From Profundicola chukchiensis (GTDB taxonomy: Bacteria; Bacteroidota; Bacteroidia; Flavobacteriales; Weeksellaceae): 64,000 nt of DNA. Shown piece after piece: positions 1 to 6,404 of the stretch. How positions within the stretch are numbered: the first letter of the stretch is position 1; every line of letters begins with the position of its first letter. Below the pieces are notes generated by a model. That model worked only from the letters and a program-made list of their open reading frames with translations, was not told the origin of the DNA and did not search any database. Where the stretch lies: NCBI RefSeq assembly GCF_029664245.1, contig NZ_JANAIE010000007.1, positions 1 through 64,000 of the forward strand, given 5' to 3'. The translations under genes and the position numbers were made by a program.

Positions 1-72
1 TTGTCGTACAAGGTGAATATAACAGCCATAATTCCATTAAGACTTCGTTTATAACTATGTTGTAGTGCATTA
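1..72. repeat. attC-like element, right part only (cut by window edge)
   Basis: The segment before the first gene ends in a 14-bp arm (positions 59-72, GTTGTAGTGCATTA) preceded by TTATAACTA. The end of the element at 4230-4375 has the same layout (GGTTATAC, a few bases, GTTGTGCGTTA). The 59-72 arm is also the inverse complement, at 13 of 14 positions, of the sequence at 1473-1486 on the other side of the first gene. I read it as the right end of an intergenic recombination-site-like repeat whose left part lies outside the window. Confidence 0.45.
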
Positions 73-80
73 AAAAAATC

Positions 81-1475
81 GTGAAAAGAATATTATCAAC
101 ACCATTAAAAATTTGTGGATTTCTAACAATCTTACTTGGAATTGCAGTTGCGATTCTGACTTTAGGGTATTTAATAATTCTTGCTTTATATTTTATTGGA
201 ATTGGACTTCTTCTTTACTTAATTGACTTTGTTCTTAAACGTAATATAAGCAACAAACAGATTTTTAAAATCAGTCAAACCAGTTTAACAATTGTTTATC
301 TGTTATTTTCAGCTTGGACTTATTTAAAATGGCAAGAACATAATGAAATTACATTTCCAAAAGAATTTAGTGGAGAAGCAGGAATTATTTTTGGAATTGA
401 GAATTATCCACAACTTCCTGAAACTGAATTTTGGACTAAAAAAATTACAATTCCAAAAAACGGAATTTTAATTACTTCAACAAAAATCGAAGAAATACCT
501 AACAGATTGCAATTCTATATTGGAAATGAGAAAATAAGAGACTTTAAGCAAGTAGATTGGAATCCAAATTTTGAATTTGATTGTATCGTTAGTGACGCTA
601 AAATTAAAGCGTGGTTATTTACAATTAACGGTTCAAAACAAAAAGGCGCAAGAGAAAAAATTACAGAACTTTGTAATGAAATTGGAGGTAATAAAATTTC
701 AAGTAGTTACAAAAGTGATAATTCAGTTATTTCGACAGACAAAAAAGGTAAATACTTATGGCTTCAAAATAAGGACTTGACTTCATTGCCAAATGGTTTA
801 GAGAAACTTGACATTTATAAAGCTATTCTCACGGGAAATGATTTAACAGAAATCCCAAGCCAAGTTTTAGAAATAAGTTCCTTACAGAATTTGATTGTTG
901 CAGGAAATCCCATTAAAGAATTTCCTTGTAAACTAAACAAACTTGAAAAACTAAAAAGTATTTCTATTGCAGAAACAAAAATTTCAGAAATCAATTGCGA
1001 CTTATCTAAATTAGATAGTTTAGAACATTTTGATATATCAAAGAACAATTTGAATAGTTTACCTGATGAGATTAAAAATGTACCGAATTTAAAATGGCTT
1101 TCTTTAAATGATAATTCATTTACTAATTTATCATTTATAGATAAACGCCTTGAAAATTTAGAAACACTTTATTTGTACACAAACAAGGTAAGTGAGTTAG
1201 GAACTGAAACTAAATATTTAACTAATCTAAAAGAGCTTTTGATTTTTGACAATCAAATTGAGAGTATTCCAAAGAATATTGGAGATTTAATTAATTTACA
1301 AAAATTGGAAATATGGAACAATCCGATTAAATCAATTTCGCCAAATATTAGCAAGTTGACCAACTTAAGAACATTAAGAATTGATGATGATTATCTAACT
1401 GAAAAAGACAAAGAAAACCTGAAGAGTTGGTTGCCGAATTGTGGAATAAAATATCAAACAAGAAGTGAAAAATAA
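81..1475 (+). CDS. Membrane-anchored leucine-rich repeat protein
   Basis: The 464-residue product starts at a GTG nine bases after the attC-like arm. Residues ~12-50 form two hydrophobic segments, followed by ~75 further residues that may include another membrane-proximal helix. After a middle region of unknown fold, residues ~225-455 carry about ten leucine-rich repeats with the L..L..L.L..N.L..IP pattern. LRR stretches usually bind other proteins; no enzymatic motif is visible. The gene stands alone between two attC-like elements in the same orientation as its three neighbours. Its stop codon TAA is the first triplet of the downstream arm, as expected for a compact cassette. The exact function is unknown. 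Confidence 0.8.
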   Translation: MKRILSTPLKICGFLTILLGIAVAILTLGYLIILALYFIGIGLLLYLIDFVLKRNISNKQIFKISQTSLTIVYLLFSAWTYLKWQEHNEITFPKEFSGEAGIIFGIENYPQLPETEFWTKKITIPKNGILITSTKIEEIPNRLQFYIGNEKIRDFKQVDWNPNFEFDCIVSDAKIKAWLFTINGSKQKGAREKITELCNEIGGNKISSSYKSDNSVISTDKKGKYLWLQNKDLTSLPNGLEKLDIYKAILTGNDLTEIPSQVLEISSLQNLIVAGNPIKEFPCKLNKLEKLKSISIAETKISEINCDLSKLDSLEHFDISKNNLNSLPDEIKNVPNLKWLSLNDNSFTNLSFIDKRLENLETLYLYTNKVSELGTETKYLTNLKELLIFDNQIESIPKNIGDLINLQKLEIWNNPIKSISPNISKLTNLRTLRIDDDYLTEKDKENLKSWLPNCGIKYQTRSEK

Positions 1476-1625
1476 CGCACTACAACACCGTATATAAGCT
1501 ATGGCTCGGTCTGTTCTCATTTGGAAAATCTTTGGATTTCCCAAAGTTAGTTTATATTTAGAGAGGTTCGTGCTAAAACACGCCACAGCTCATACACGAA
1601 AGCTTATTATCACCAATTTGAACTG
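1473..1625. repeat. attC-like intergenic element 1
   Basis: The element begins with TAACGCACTACAAC at the stop codon of the LRR gene and continues with GTATATAAGCT. It contains a central hairpin (arms 1520-1530 and 1535-1545, one mismatch, four-base loop) and a GTGCTAAAACACGC box near 1571, and it closes with AAGCTTATTA, which pairs with the ATAAGCT on the left. Order and spacing resemble the elements at 2717 and 4230. The architecture (outer arms, inner arms, variable terminal hairpin) is that of integron attC sites, but I did not find the canonical core in full, so this is an inference. Confidence 0.5.
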
Positions 1626-1669
1626 TAATAAATTAAACAAAAAAGTGTCCTTATCTGAAAACAAGTTGA

Positions 1670-2716
1670 ATGAATAAAGTAATACTACAAATCTTGCTTT
1701 TAGTCTCTTTAAATTGTTTAGGTCAAGAATCAAAACTGAACATCACAATAGACGAAAGAATTGAAACATTATATTCTGTAGCATATTTTAATGATTATTT
1801 TTTGGTTAATAATCACGAAAACCTTTACAAAAACACTTTAAAAAATAAACTACAGGGATTAAAAGAGCATAAGGCTGTTCAACTATTTGACAGTTTATCT
1901 ACAAAATATAATTTTTCATATTATAGAACTGTAGAATGGATACTTCAATTTTCAAATTTTCCTGAATTGCAAAAAATCAAAGAAAAAGCAGATGATTATT
2001 CAACCGTTCCTGAAAACAAAAAATACTTACTTGAAGAATTCAGAAAAGAACTGATTAAATTTAATCAAGATACCCTTTTTCAAAAATACTTAATGGCTAT
2101 AAAACCTTTAAATAAAAAAGTGATTACACAAGTAAGAAACTCTGAAACCATCGACAAATTACCAACATATTTAGAGGAATACTATGGCAAAAAACTAAAC
2201 TCATATAATCTAATTCTTTCACCATTAATTCACGCAGGAGGCTTTAATTCGGAAATAATAAATGAAAAAGGAGAAAGAGAAGTTTATGCGCTTTTAGGTC
2301 CAAATGGAGAAATTGATTTTGTTCCGTATTTTGATAAAGACTTTATAGAAACTGACTTAATTCTTCACGAATTTGGTCATTCATTTGTCAATCCGTTAGT
2401 TGAGAAATATAACAAAGAAGTAGAGGAGTTAAGTTCCAAATACTACACAGAAGAATTGAAAACAACTGGGAATAACCAAGGGTATGGTGAATGGAAATGG
2501 GTTTTCAACGAGCTTCTTTTGAGAGCAACTACGATTCATATAACCGAACAGAGGTTTGAAAAAGAAAAAGCTAAAAAATTACTGGATTTTGAAAAATCAA
2601 TTGGATTTGGGTTGGTCGAAGAAATTTTGGAGATTCTAAAAGATTATGAACTAAATAGAACGAAGTACAAAACTTTTGATGAATTCTATCCAATATTAAT
2701 TGAACGAATGAAATAA
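1670..2716 (+). CDS. DUF4932-type putative secreted zinc metalloprotease
   Basis: The 348-residue protein has an N-terminal signal peptide (residues 1-18, cleavage probably after CLG). A classical zincin motif HEFGH lies at residues 233-237, followed by conserved acidic and aromatic positions (YGEWKWVFNELLLRA). This arrangement matches Bacteroidota proteins annotated as DUF4932, which resemble gluzincin-like peptidases. The catalytic Glu and two zinc His are present; the third zinc ligand would be the Glu of the NELLLR segment. It is likely an exported hydrolase, but no substrate is known. It is the second single-gene unit of the cassette-like array, preceded and followed by attC-like elements. 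Confidence 0.7.
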   Translation: MNKVILQILLLVSLNCLGQESKLNITIDERIETLYSVAYFNDYFLVNNHENLYKNTLKNKLQGLKEHKAVQLFDSLSTKYNFSYYRTVEWILQFSNFPELQKIKEKADDYSTVPENKKYLLEEFRKELIKFNQDTLFQKYLMAIKPLNKKVITQVRNSETIDKLPTYLEEYYGKKLNSYNLILSPLIHAGGFNSEIINEKGEREVYALLGPNGEIDFVPYFDKDFIETDLILHEFGHSFVNPLVEKYNKEVEELSSKYYTEELKTTGNNQGYGEWKWVFNELLLRATTIHITEQRFEKEKAKKLLDFEKSIGFGLVEEILEILKDYELNRTKYKTFDEFYPILIERMK

Positions 2717-2860
2717 AAACTGCTTACAACAACGTATGTAATTTATTGCTAGTTATAGCCTACTTTTGAAAATCCTCGCGGAATTTCCAACTAGATGTGT
2801 ACTTGCAAAGTTAATTGCTAAACCACGCAACTAAACATAGCTGAGACGGTTAGCCAATAT
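2717..2860. repeat. attC-like intergenic element 2
   Basis: The left arm reads TTACAACAACGTATGT. The right part reads AACATAGCTGAGACGGTT, whose complement (AACCGTCTCAGCTATGTT) aligns with the left arm apart from an insertion of a few bases. A central hairpin lies around 2766-2775 and 2780-2790 with a TCGC loop, and a GCTAAACCACGC box near 2818 matches the GTGCTAAA boxes of elements 1 and 4. This supports common descent of the elements. Confidence 0.5.
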
Positions 2861-2871
2861 TAAGAAAAACC

Positions 2872-3261
2872 ATGAAAATACTGACTATAATAACACTTTT
2901 TCTATTTGATTTTTGTAATCTCAATGCGCAACAACTGAACTGTGAAAAGTTTAAAAATGGTGAATTTGAAATTAGAAAAGACTCAATATCCAAAGGAAGT
3001 TTTATCAGCAGAAATGATAGTATTCAAATCGAAAGAAGTAATGGATCAAAAGATGCAACCGAACTAATAGTGAATTGGATTGACAAATGTACATATACAC
3101 TAAAACCAAAAGATATAAACTTGGAAGAGTTTAACGACTTACCTGAAAATGCACTTTTGAAAGTAGAAATTATTGAAGTAAAAGAGGATTCGTATATTCA
3201 AAAAAGTAGTGCAAATTTTGCCGATTACGAAATAATAAAAGAAGTATATTTAATTAAATAA
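2872..3261 (+). CDS. Small secreted protein of unknown function
   Basis: The 129-residue protein starts with a signal peptide (residues 1-20, ending in LNAQ). The mature part is short, mostly beta-prone and hydrophilic, with two cysteines (in NCEKFK near residue 24 and in DKCTY near residue 65) that could form a disulphide outside the cytoplasm. I recognise the general look of small flavobacterial secreted proteins with a CEKFK..GEF start, but no characterised family. It is the third unit of the cassette-like array and is very compact, with the attC-like element starting at its stop codon. Confidence 0.65.
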   Translation: MKILTIITLFLFDFCNLNAQQLNCEKFKNGEFEIRKDSISKGSFISRNDSIQIERSNGSKDATELIVNWIDKCTYTLKPKDINLEEFNDLPENALLKVEIIEVKEDSYIQKSSANFADYEIIKEVYLIK

Positions 3262-3395
3262 CAGTAGCAAAAAAGGTATGCATGGGAAGTACTATACTGA
3301 ATTTTATTCCCTATTGTCTACACCGTGACTTTGCAAAGACTTCTGTATCTATCTGTCGCTGTTGAGTCTATATCCAAACGTAGCTAATTAAATCA
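3259..3395. repeat. Possible degenerate attC-like element 3
   Basis: The stretch between the third and fourth genes is the right length and begins with TAACAGTAGC at the stop codon, as elements 1 and 4 begin with TAAC. It holds a small palindrome CTTTGCAAAG near 3331 and ends with AAACGTAGCTAATTA. The arms pair poorly and the GTGCTAAA box is not evident, so I list it mainly on position and size. It may be a diverged copy. Confidence 0.25.
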
Positions 3396-3401
3396 ATATC
3401 A

Positions 3402-4232
3402 ATGAATAGAGTATTTTGTCTTTTAATCGCTTTGCTGATTTTATCTTGCCAAAATGATGATAAATATGTAAGTTCATATAATGAAACAAACATTGAGTGG
3501 AACAAGTCAGAGAAAATAAAAGTTCTAAATTTTGGAACCTTTCATTTTGGTTATACTCCAGATAAAAATAAAACAGAATTTGATGAGAATAATCAAAATA
3601 ATCAAAAGCAGGCTCATGAAATTGCTCAACTTTTATCAGATTTCAAACCAACAGTTATCATTGTTGAAACAGTACCAAGTTATAATTTAGAATTGCAAGA
3701 AATTTTCAAGCAATATAAGATGAACCCAACAATGGAATTCAAAAATATCAATGAGATTCAACTTATTGCTTTTGAAGTCGGACGTCTTTCCGAATCAAAA
3801 AGAATTTATGGAATAGATCATCAGCTGGGGTATAATTATATGATTGGGGATGAGATAAAGAATAATGATATTGACTCTGTGACATATAATTATTTTAAAT
3901 CAAGTGCGGAAGCCTATAATCAGATTGAGAATATGTCATTGAAGAAAGCACTAACTCTTATGAATACCAATGATTATTTAAATTGGAATATAAATGTTAA
4001 TGCAGATATTCTTACTTATGTTGGAAAGAATAGCGGACATCACGGAGCAGATGAAGCTTCTGAGTTTTATAAACGGAATTTAAGGATGTTTTCAAATTTA
4101 AATAGAATTCCTCTTTCCGAAGATGATAGAGTCTTTATTCTTATGGGAGCTGGACATACAGCATTTTTCAGAGATTTCATTTCAAGAAGTCCAAAATATG
4201 AAGGTGTTCCTGTTGAACACTACTTAAAATAA
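3402..4232 (+). CDS. DUF5694 family lipoprotein (TraB/ChaN-like fold suspected)
   Basis: The 276-residue product has a lipoprotein signal with lipobox LILSC (Cys16). The mature part starts with KVLNFGTFHFGYTPD, continues with a block containing PTVIIVETVPS, and ends with a GAGHTAF segment near residue 249. The pattern (GTFHFG, an E in a beta-strand, GxGH near the end) matches proteins annotated as DUF5694, thought to be distant relatives of the TraB/ChaN/GumN hydrolase-like group. The function is not established. It is the last of four plus-strand single-gene units separated by attC-like elements; the TAA stop overlaps the start of the next element. Confidence 0.7.
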   Translation: MNRVFCLLIALLILSCQNDDKYVSSYNETNIEWNKSEKIKVLNFGTFHFGYTPDKNKTEFDENNQNNQKQAHEIAQLLSDFKPTVIIVETVPSYNLELQEIFKQYKMNPTMEFKNINEIQLIAFEVGRLSESKRIYGIDHQLGYNYMIGDEIKNNDIDSVTYNYFKSSAEAYNQIENMSLKKALTLMNTNDYLNWNINVNADILTYVGKNSGHHGADEASEFYKRNLRMFSNLNRIPLSEDDRVFILMGAGHTAFFRDFISRSPKYEGVPVEHYLK

Positions 4233-4375
4233 CTGGCTTTAACAATGTATAACCGCAGTTTCTAGTGGATTCGATTGCGTTCGAATCCACTAGGAATTGC
4301 TAACGACAGTGCTAAACCGAAAATTAACGCTTATTAACCCGTAACTAAGGGTTATACGAGATCGTTGTGCGTTAT
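4230..4375. repeat. attC-like intergenic element 4 (best preserved)
   Basis: The left arm TAAC...TTTAACAATGTATAACC pairs with the right arm GGTTATACGAGATCGTTGTGCGTTA; TATAACC and the CAA/TTG parts match, separated by a short unpaired insertion on the right. The centre holds a perfect 13-bp hairpin (arms 4262-4274 and 4281-4293, six-base loop). A GTGCTAAACCG box follows at about 4311. Paired arms with unpaired bulges and a terminal hairpin form the hallmark layout of attC sites. It is the last element of the array; no further cassette gene follows. Confidence 0.55.
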
Positions 4376-4638
4376 TTGAGACTCAATATGCTGAATAAAA
4401 ACAACAATTAAGCCGGCTGTAAATTATGAAGATAGAATATAATAAGATCTCTGTTTTAAGCAATTTTGTGGATAAGCAATTATATCGTGAATTAATAAAA
4501 TGGGAAATCTTATTCTCGACACAAATTTTGTTTATTTTAAATCATAAAATTCACCCAAATTCACGAATTTTATAAAACGTATATAATTATTTATTAGGAT
4601 TACGGAATTTAAAATAAGATTATAAAATCATTAACAAG

Positions 4639-4797
4639 TTGAAAAGAAAATTAACGAAATCAATTGTAGCTAGTTTATTAATGTTTTTAGCTTTATATTA
4701 TTTAGCAAATTTTGAAATCTATACCTCCTTGTTTGTTTCAATTGGTGCAAGTGTATTAACATTCTTCATATTCTCTTCTGAAAATCAAAATCAATAG
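4639..4797 (+). CDS. Putative 52-residue two-helix membrane protein
   Basis: A TTG-initiated frame (next in-frame ATG at 4681) encodes 52 residues: a basic start (LKRKLTKS), a first hydrophobic helix (residues ~9-22), a short NFEIYTS turn, a second helix (~30-46) and a polar SSENQNQ tail. The positive-inside charge distribution and clean helical hairpin are more than expected by chance. There is no recognised family, no strong ribosome-binding site and no partner gene. It could be the remnant of a longer gene. Confidence 0.4.
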   Translation: MKRKLTKSIVASLLMFLALYYLANFEIYTSLFVSIGASVLTFFIFSSENQNQ

Positions 4798-5025
4798 TAC
4801 TCGTGAGCCGCATAACTAAAACGCTTAAAATTACCTTATAATTTAAGTTAAAAAATCATGCATTTAGAACAGTTTTTAGAGTCAAAATTTAGTCTAAAAT
4901 CATTCAAAAAAAGAATAAAATAAAGTCAATTTTAGGTATAAAAAGCTAATAAATTGAGAGAAATCTGCAACGAAATATCAATTAAAAGAGCTTGTAATTG
5001 GAGGGAAATTAGATAATTTCACTTC
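4798..5025. other. AT-rich intergenic stretch with no recognised feature
   Basis: This segment lies between the small membrane ORF and the palindrome array. It is very AT-rich, with several short frames and no signal I can support. The phased palindrome array begins at its right edge. Confidence 0.5.
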
Positions 5026-5144
5026 ATCTGCATGAAAAAATATTCCGTCTAGATGAAAAAATCATTTTATGCGCATGATGTTACAACTTTATGCGCATGA
5101 AATGACTAAAAGATGCGGATGAAAAAGTCAAAAGATGCGCATGA
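5026..5144. repeat. Array of short palindromes phased every 22 bp (island A)
   Basis: The octamer ATGCGCAT (or ATGCGGAT) occurs at 5069-5076, 5091-5098, 5113-5120 and 5135-5142, so its centres are exactly 22 bp apart. One 22-bp step to the left the slot is occupied by TCTAGA (centre 5050.5), and one further step by TTCATCTGCATGAA (off by one base). Most units continue with GA plus A-rich spacer, but spacer sequence is not conserved. The regular phase of two helical turns suggests protein binding along one DNA face. A second array with the same period and octamer is at 34207-34376. Confidence 0.7.
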
Positions 5145-5155
5145 TTTTAGGCAAA

Positions 5156-5186
5156 AAAAAGCCTGAAACAAAATTCCAGGCTTTTT
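5156..5186 (-). terminator. Rho-independent terminator
   Basis: A 10-bp perfect stem (AAAAAGCCTG at 5156-5165 and CAGGCTTTTT at 5177-5186) has an 11-base loop. On the minus strand it is followed by a run of eight T, so it best serves transcription coming from the minus-strand ORF at 5223-5483 or the cluster above it. The plus-strand T run is shorter but may also work. Confidence 0.75.
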
Positions 5187-5222
5187 AAAATAGGTTAGTA
5201 ACTATAATTTATATTAAAATGC

Positions 5223-5483
5223 TCAGTTTTTGCATCGAAAACTGATCTTATTTTTCTGATATTTTTTAATTAAAATTCTTGCATTATCTGACTTTAAATT
5301 AACAGTTGAAGAACATTTAGAGTAATTCTCTCGAAGTTGTTTGTTGCTAAAATTCAAAAGAGATGTAAAGTTTAAATTAAAATGTACATTATTCACGAAA
5401 TGCGTGATCAAACAAATCAACAAAACAGCAAACGTATTTGAAAAGTTTATTGATAAAAGATAGCGTTCAAATAGTATCATCAC
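5223..5483 (-). CDS. Doubtful 86-residue protein
   Basis: A minus-strand frame of 86 residues begins with MMILFERYLL, has a hydrophobic segment at residues ~10-30 and a basic tail rich in Lys and Asn (ILIKKYQKNKISFRCKN). I recognise no family. Two facts favour a real gene: a strong minus-strand terminator 37 bases beyond the stop, and no competing frame. Against it are a low-complexity AT-rich setting and no visible promoter or ribosome-binding site. It may equally be chance. Confidence 0.3.
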   Translation of the reverse strand: MMILFERYLLSINFSNTFAVLLICLITHFVNNVHFNLNFTSLLNFSNKQLRENYSKCSSTVNLKSDNARILIKKYQKNKISFRCKN

Positions 5484-5547
5484 TTATAAATTATAGGTTT
5501 AGAGCTAAATTAAAAAGCATTGACTGATAAAACCAGGAGAAAACATA

Positions 5548-5578
5548 GAGTTTACTCGCAAAAACCTTGAGTTTACTC
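5548..5578. repeat. Two copies of the palindrome GAGTTTACTC, 21 bp apart
   Basis: GAGTTTACTC, with arms GAGT/ACTC, occurs at 5548-5557 and 5569-5578, each followed by G and A/T-rich sequence. The 21-bp spacing resembles the 22-bp phase of the neighbouring array, so this may be a short member of the same class of element or a two-site operator upstream of the minus-strand ORF at 5223-5483. Confidence 0.5.
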
Positions 5579-5668
5579 GTCATTTTTCCTAGTGATTGAA
5601 ATACAATAAGTTATGTGTGTTTGTTCTACGGAATTCTATTGAAGAGAATAAAGAGTAAAAAATGAACA

Positions 5669-5724
5669 AACCGAAAACAGAAAACCGAAAACTGAGAACT
5701 GTGAACGGCTAACAGCGAACCGTC
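5669..5724. repeat. Heptamer array, AAC every 7 bp, eight units (island A)
   Basis: From 5669 to 5724 every seventh position starts the triplet AAC, eight times without a gap; the other four positions vary around YGAG (for example AACCGAA, AACTGAG, AACGGCT). The array ends five bases before the stop codon of the minus-strand thioredoxin gene, so it lies in the 3' untranslated region of that transcript, reading as repeated CUCAGUU-like units. Seven is not a codon multiple, so it is not coding. The same structure is at 34473-34549. Confidence 0.75.
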
Positions 5725-5729
5725 AAAGC

Positions 5730-6383
5730 TTACTTCTTCGCCTTGATTTCCTTATCCAACAACATTTCAACCTCCCATAGGGTGTAATTCAACATGCCAT
5801 CGACATAAAGAATCTTTCCGTTTTTGTCTAAAAGCATGTTCATAGGATAACTTCTTACGCCAAAACTACCTAAAGCCGATTTTTGATTGGTGATGTGATT
5901 AAAGTTAATCGGACGTGTTTCTAGAAATTTATCAACCTGTTCCTGTGTGTTGAAAGTAATCGCTACAAATTGAGCTTTATCATCGTATTTGCCGGCTAAT
6001 TCATTTAAAACAGGGATTTCCTTAATGCAAGGAGGACAACTGGTAAACCAAAAGTTGACGAAAATGGGCTGACCATTAGGTTTAATATTAAATAAATCTA
6101 AGGGAAAATCCTCGCCAATCATCTGCATAAATTTAGCATATGGATTTCTCTGTTTACTATAATCTGGCTTGATACCTACACGATAGAAAACTGTGTCATT
6201 TCTTTGAATAGAATCATATAACATGATGATGCCTTTTTGCTCCACAATTTCGGTGGCGACATTCTCGTATATTTCATGAGAAATAATCTGATTACCGGGC
6301 ATTTGATATAATTTAACCTCTTGACCCATCAAGGGCAAAGCAAAAATAGCCAAGGTGAAAATGTATATAATTCTAAAAGACAT
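5730..6383 (-). CDS. TlpA-like periplasmic thioredoxin
   Basis: The 217-residue product has a signal peptide (residues 1-20, ending in LMGQ). An N-terminal module of ~80 residues of unknown fold is followed by a thioredoxin/AhpC-TSA-type domain with the redox motif CPPC (Cys116, Cys119) inside WFTSCPPC. The cis-Pro loop is represented by VRSYPMNML. It probably acts as a periplasmic disulphide oxidoreductase or reductase. It lies 21 bases downstream of the TonB-type outer-membrane gene and is probably co-transcribed with it, so it may keep cysteines of an exported or metal-handling partner reduced. The partner is not shown by the sequence. Confidence 0.85.
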   Translation of the reverse strand: MSFRIIYIFTLAIFALPLMGQEVKLYQMPGNQIISHEIYENVATEIVEQKGIIMLYDSIQRNDTVFYRVGIKPDYSKQRNPYAKFMQMIGEDFPLDLFNIKPNGQPIFVNFWFTSCPPCIKEIPVLNELAGKYDDKAQFVAITFNTQEQVDKFLETRPINFNHITNQKSALGSFGVRSYPMNMLLDKNGKILYVDGMLNYTLWEVEMLLDKEIKAKK

Positions 6384-6404
6384 AACTAGTTATTTGCTTG
6401 AAAG

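Noticed and set aside
815-1048. Minus-strand frame inside the LRR gene
   Set aside because: Shadow frame created by the regular LRR codon pattern.
1395-1586. Minus-strand frame across the end of the LRR gene and attC-like element 1
   Set aside because: It lies over a repeat element and on the opposite strand to a well-supported gene; no family or start signal.
4426-4575. 49-residue plus-strand frame (MKIEYNKISVLSNF...)
   Set aside because: Short, AT-rich, with no family or gene signals; may be a remnant of a cassette gene but cannot be supported.
5026-5144. CRISPR array
   Set aside because: Repeat units are 8-10 bp, spacers only 12-14 bp, and no cas genes are present; the same holds for 34207-34376.
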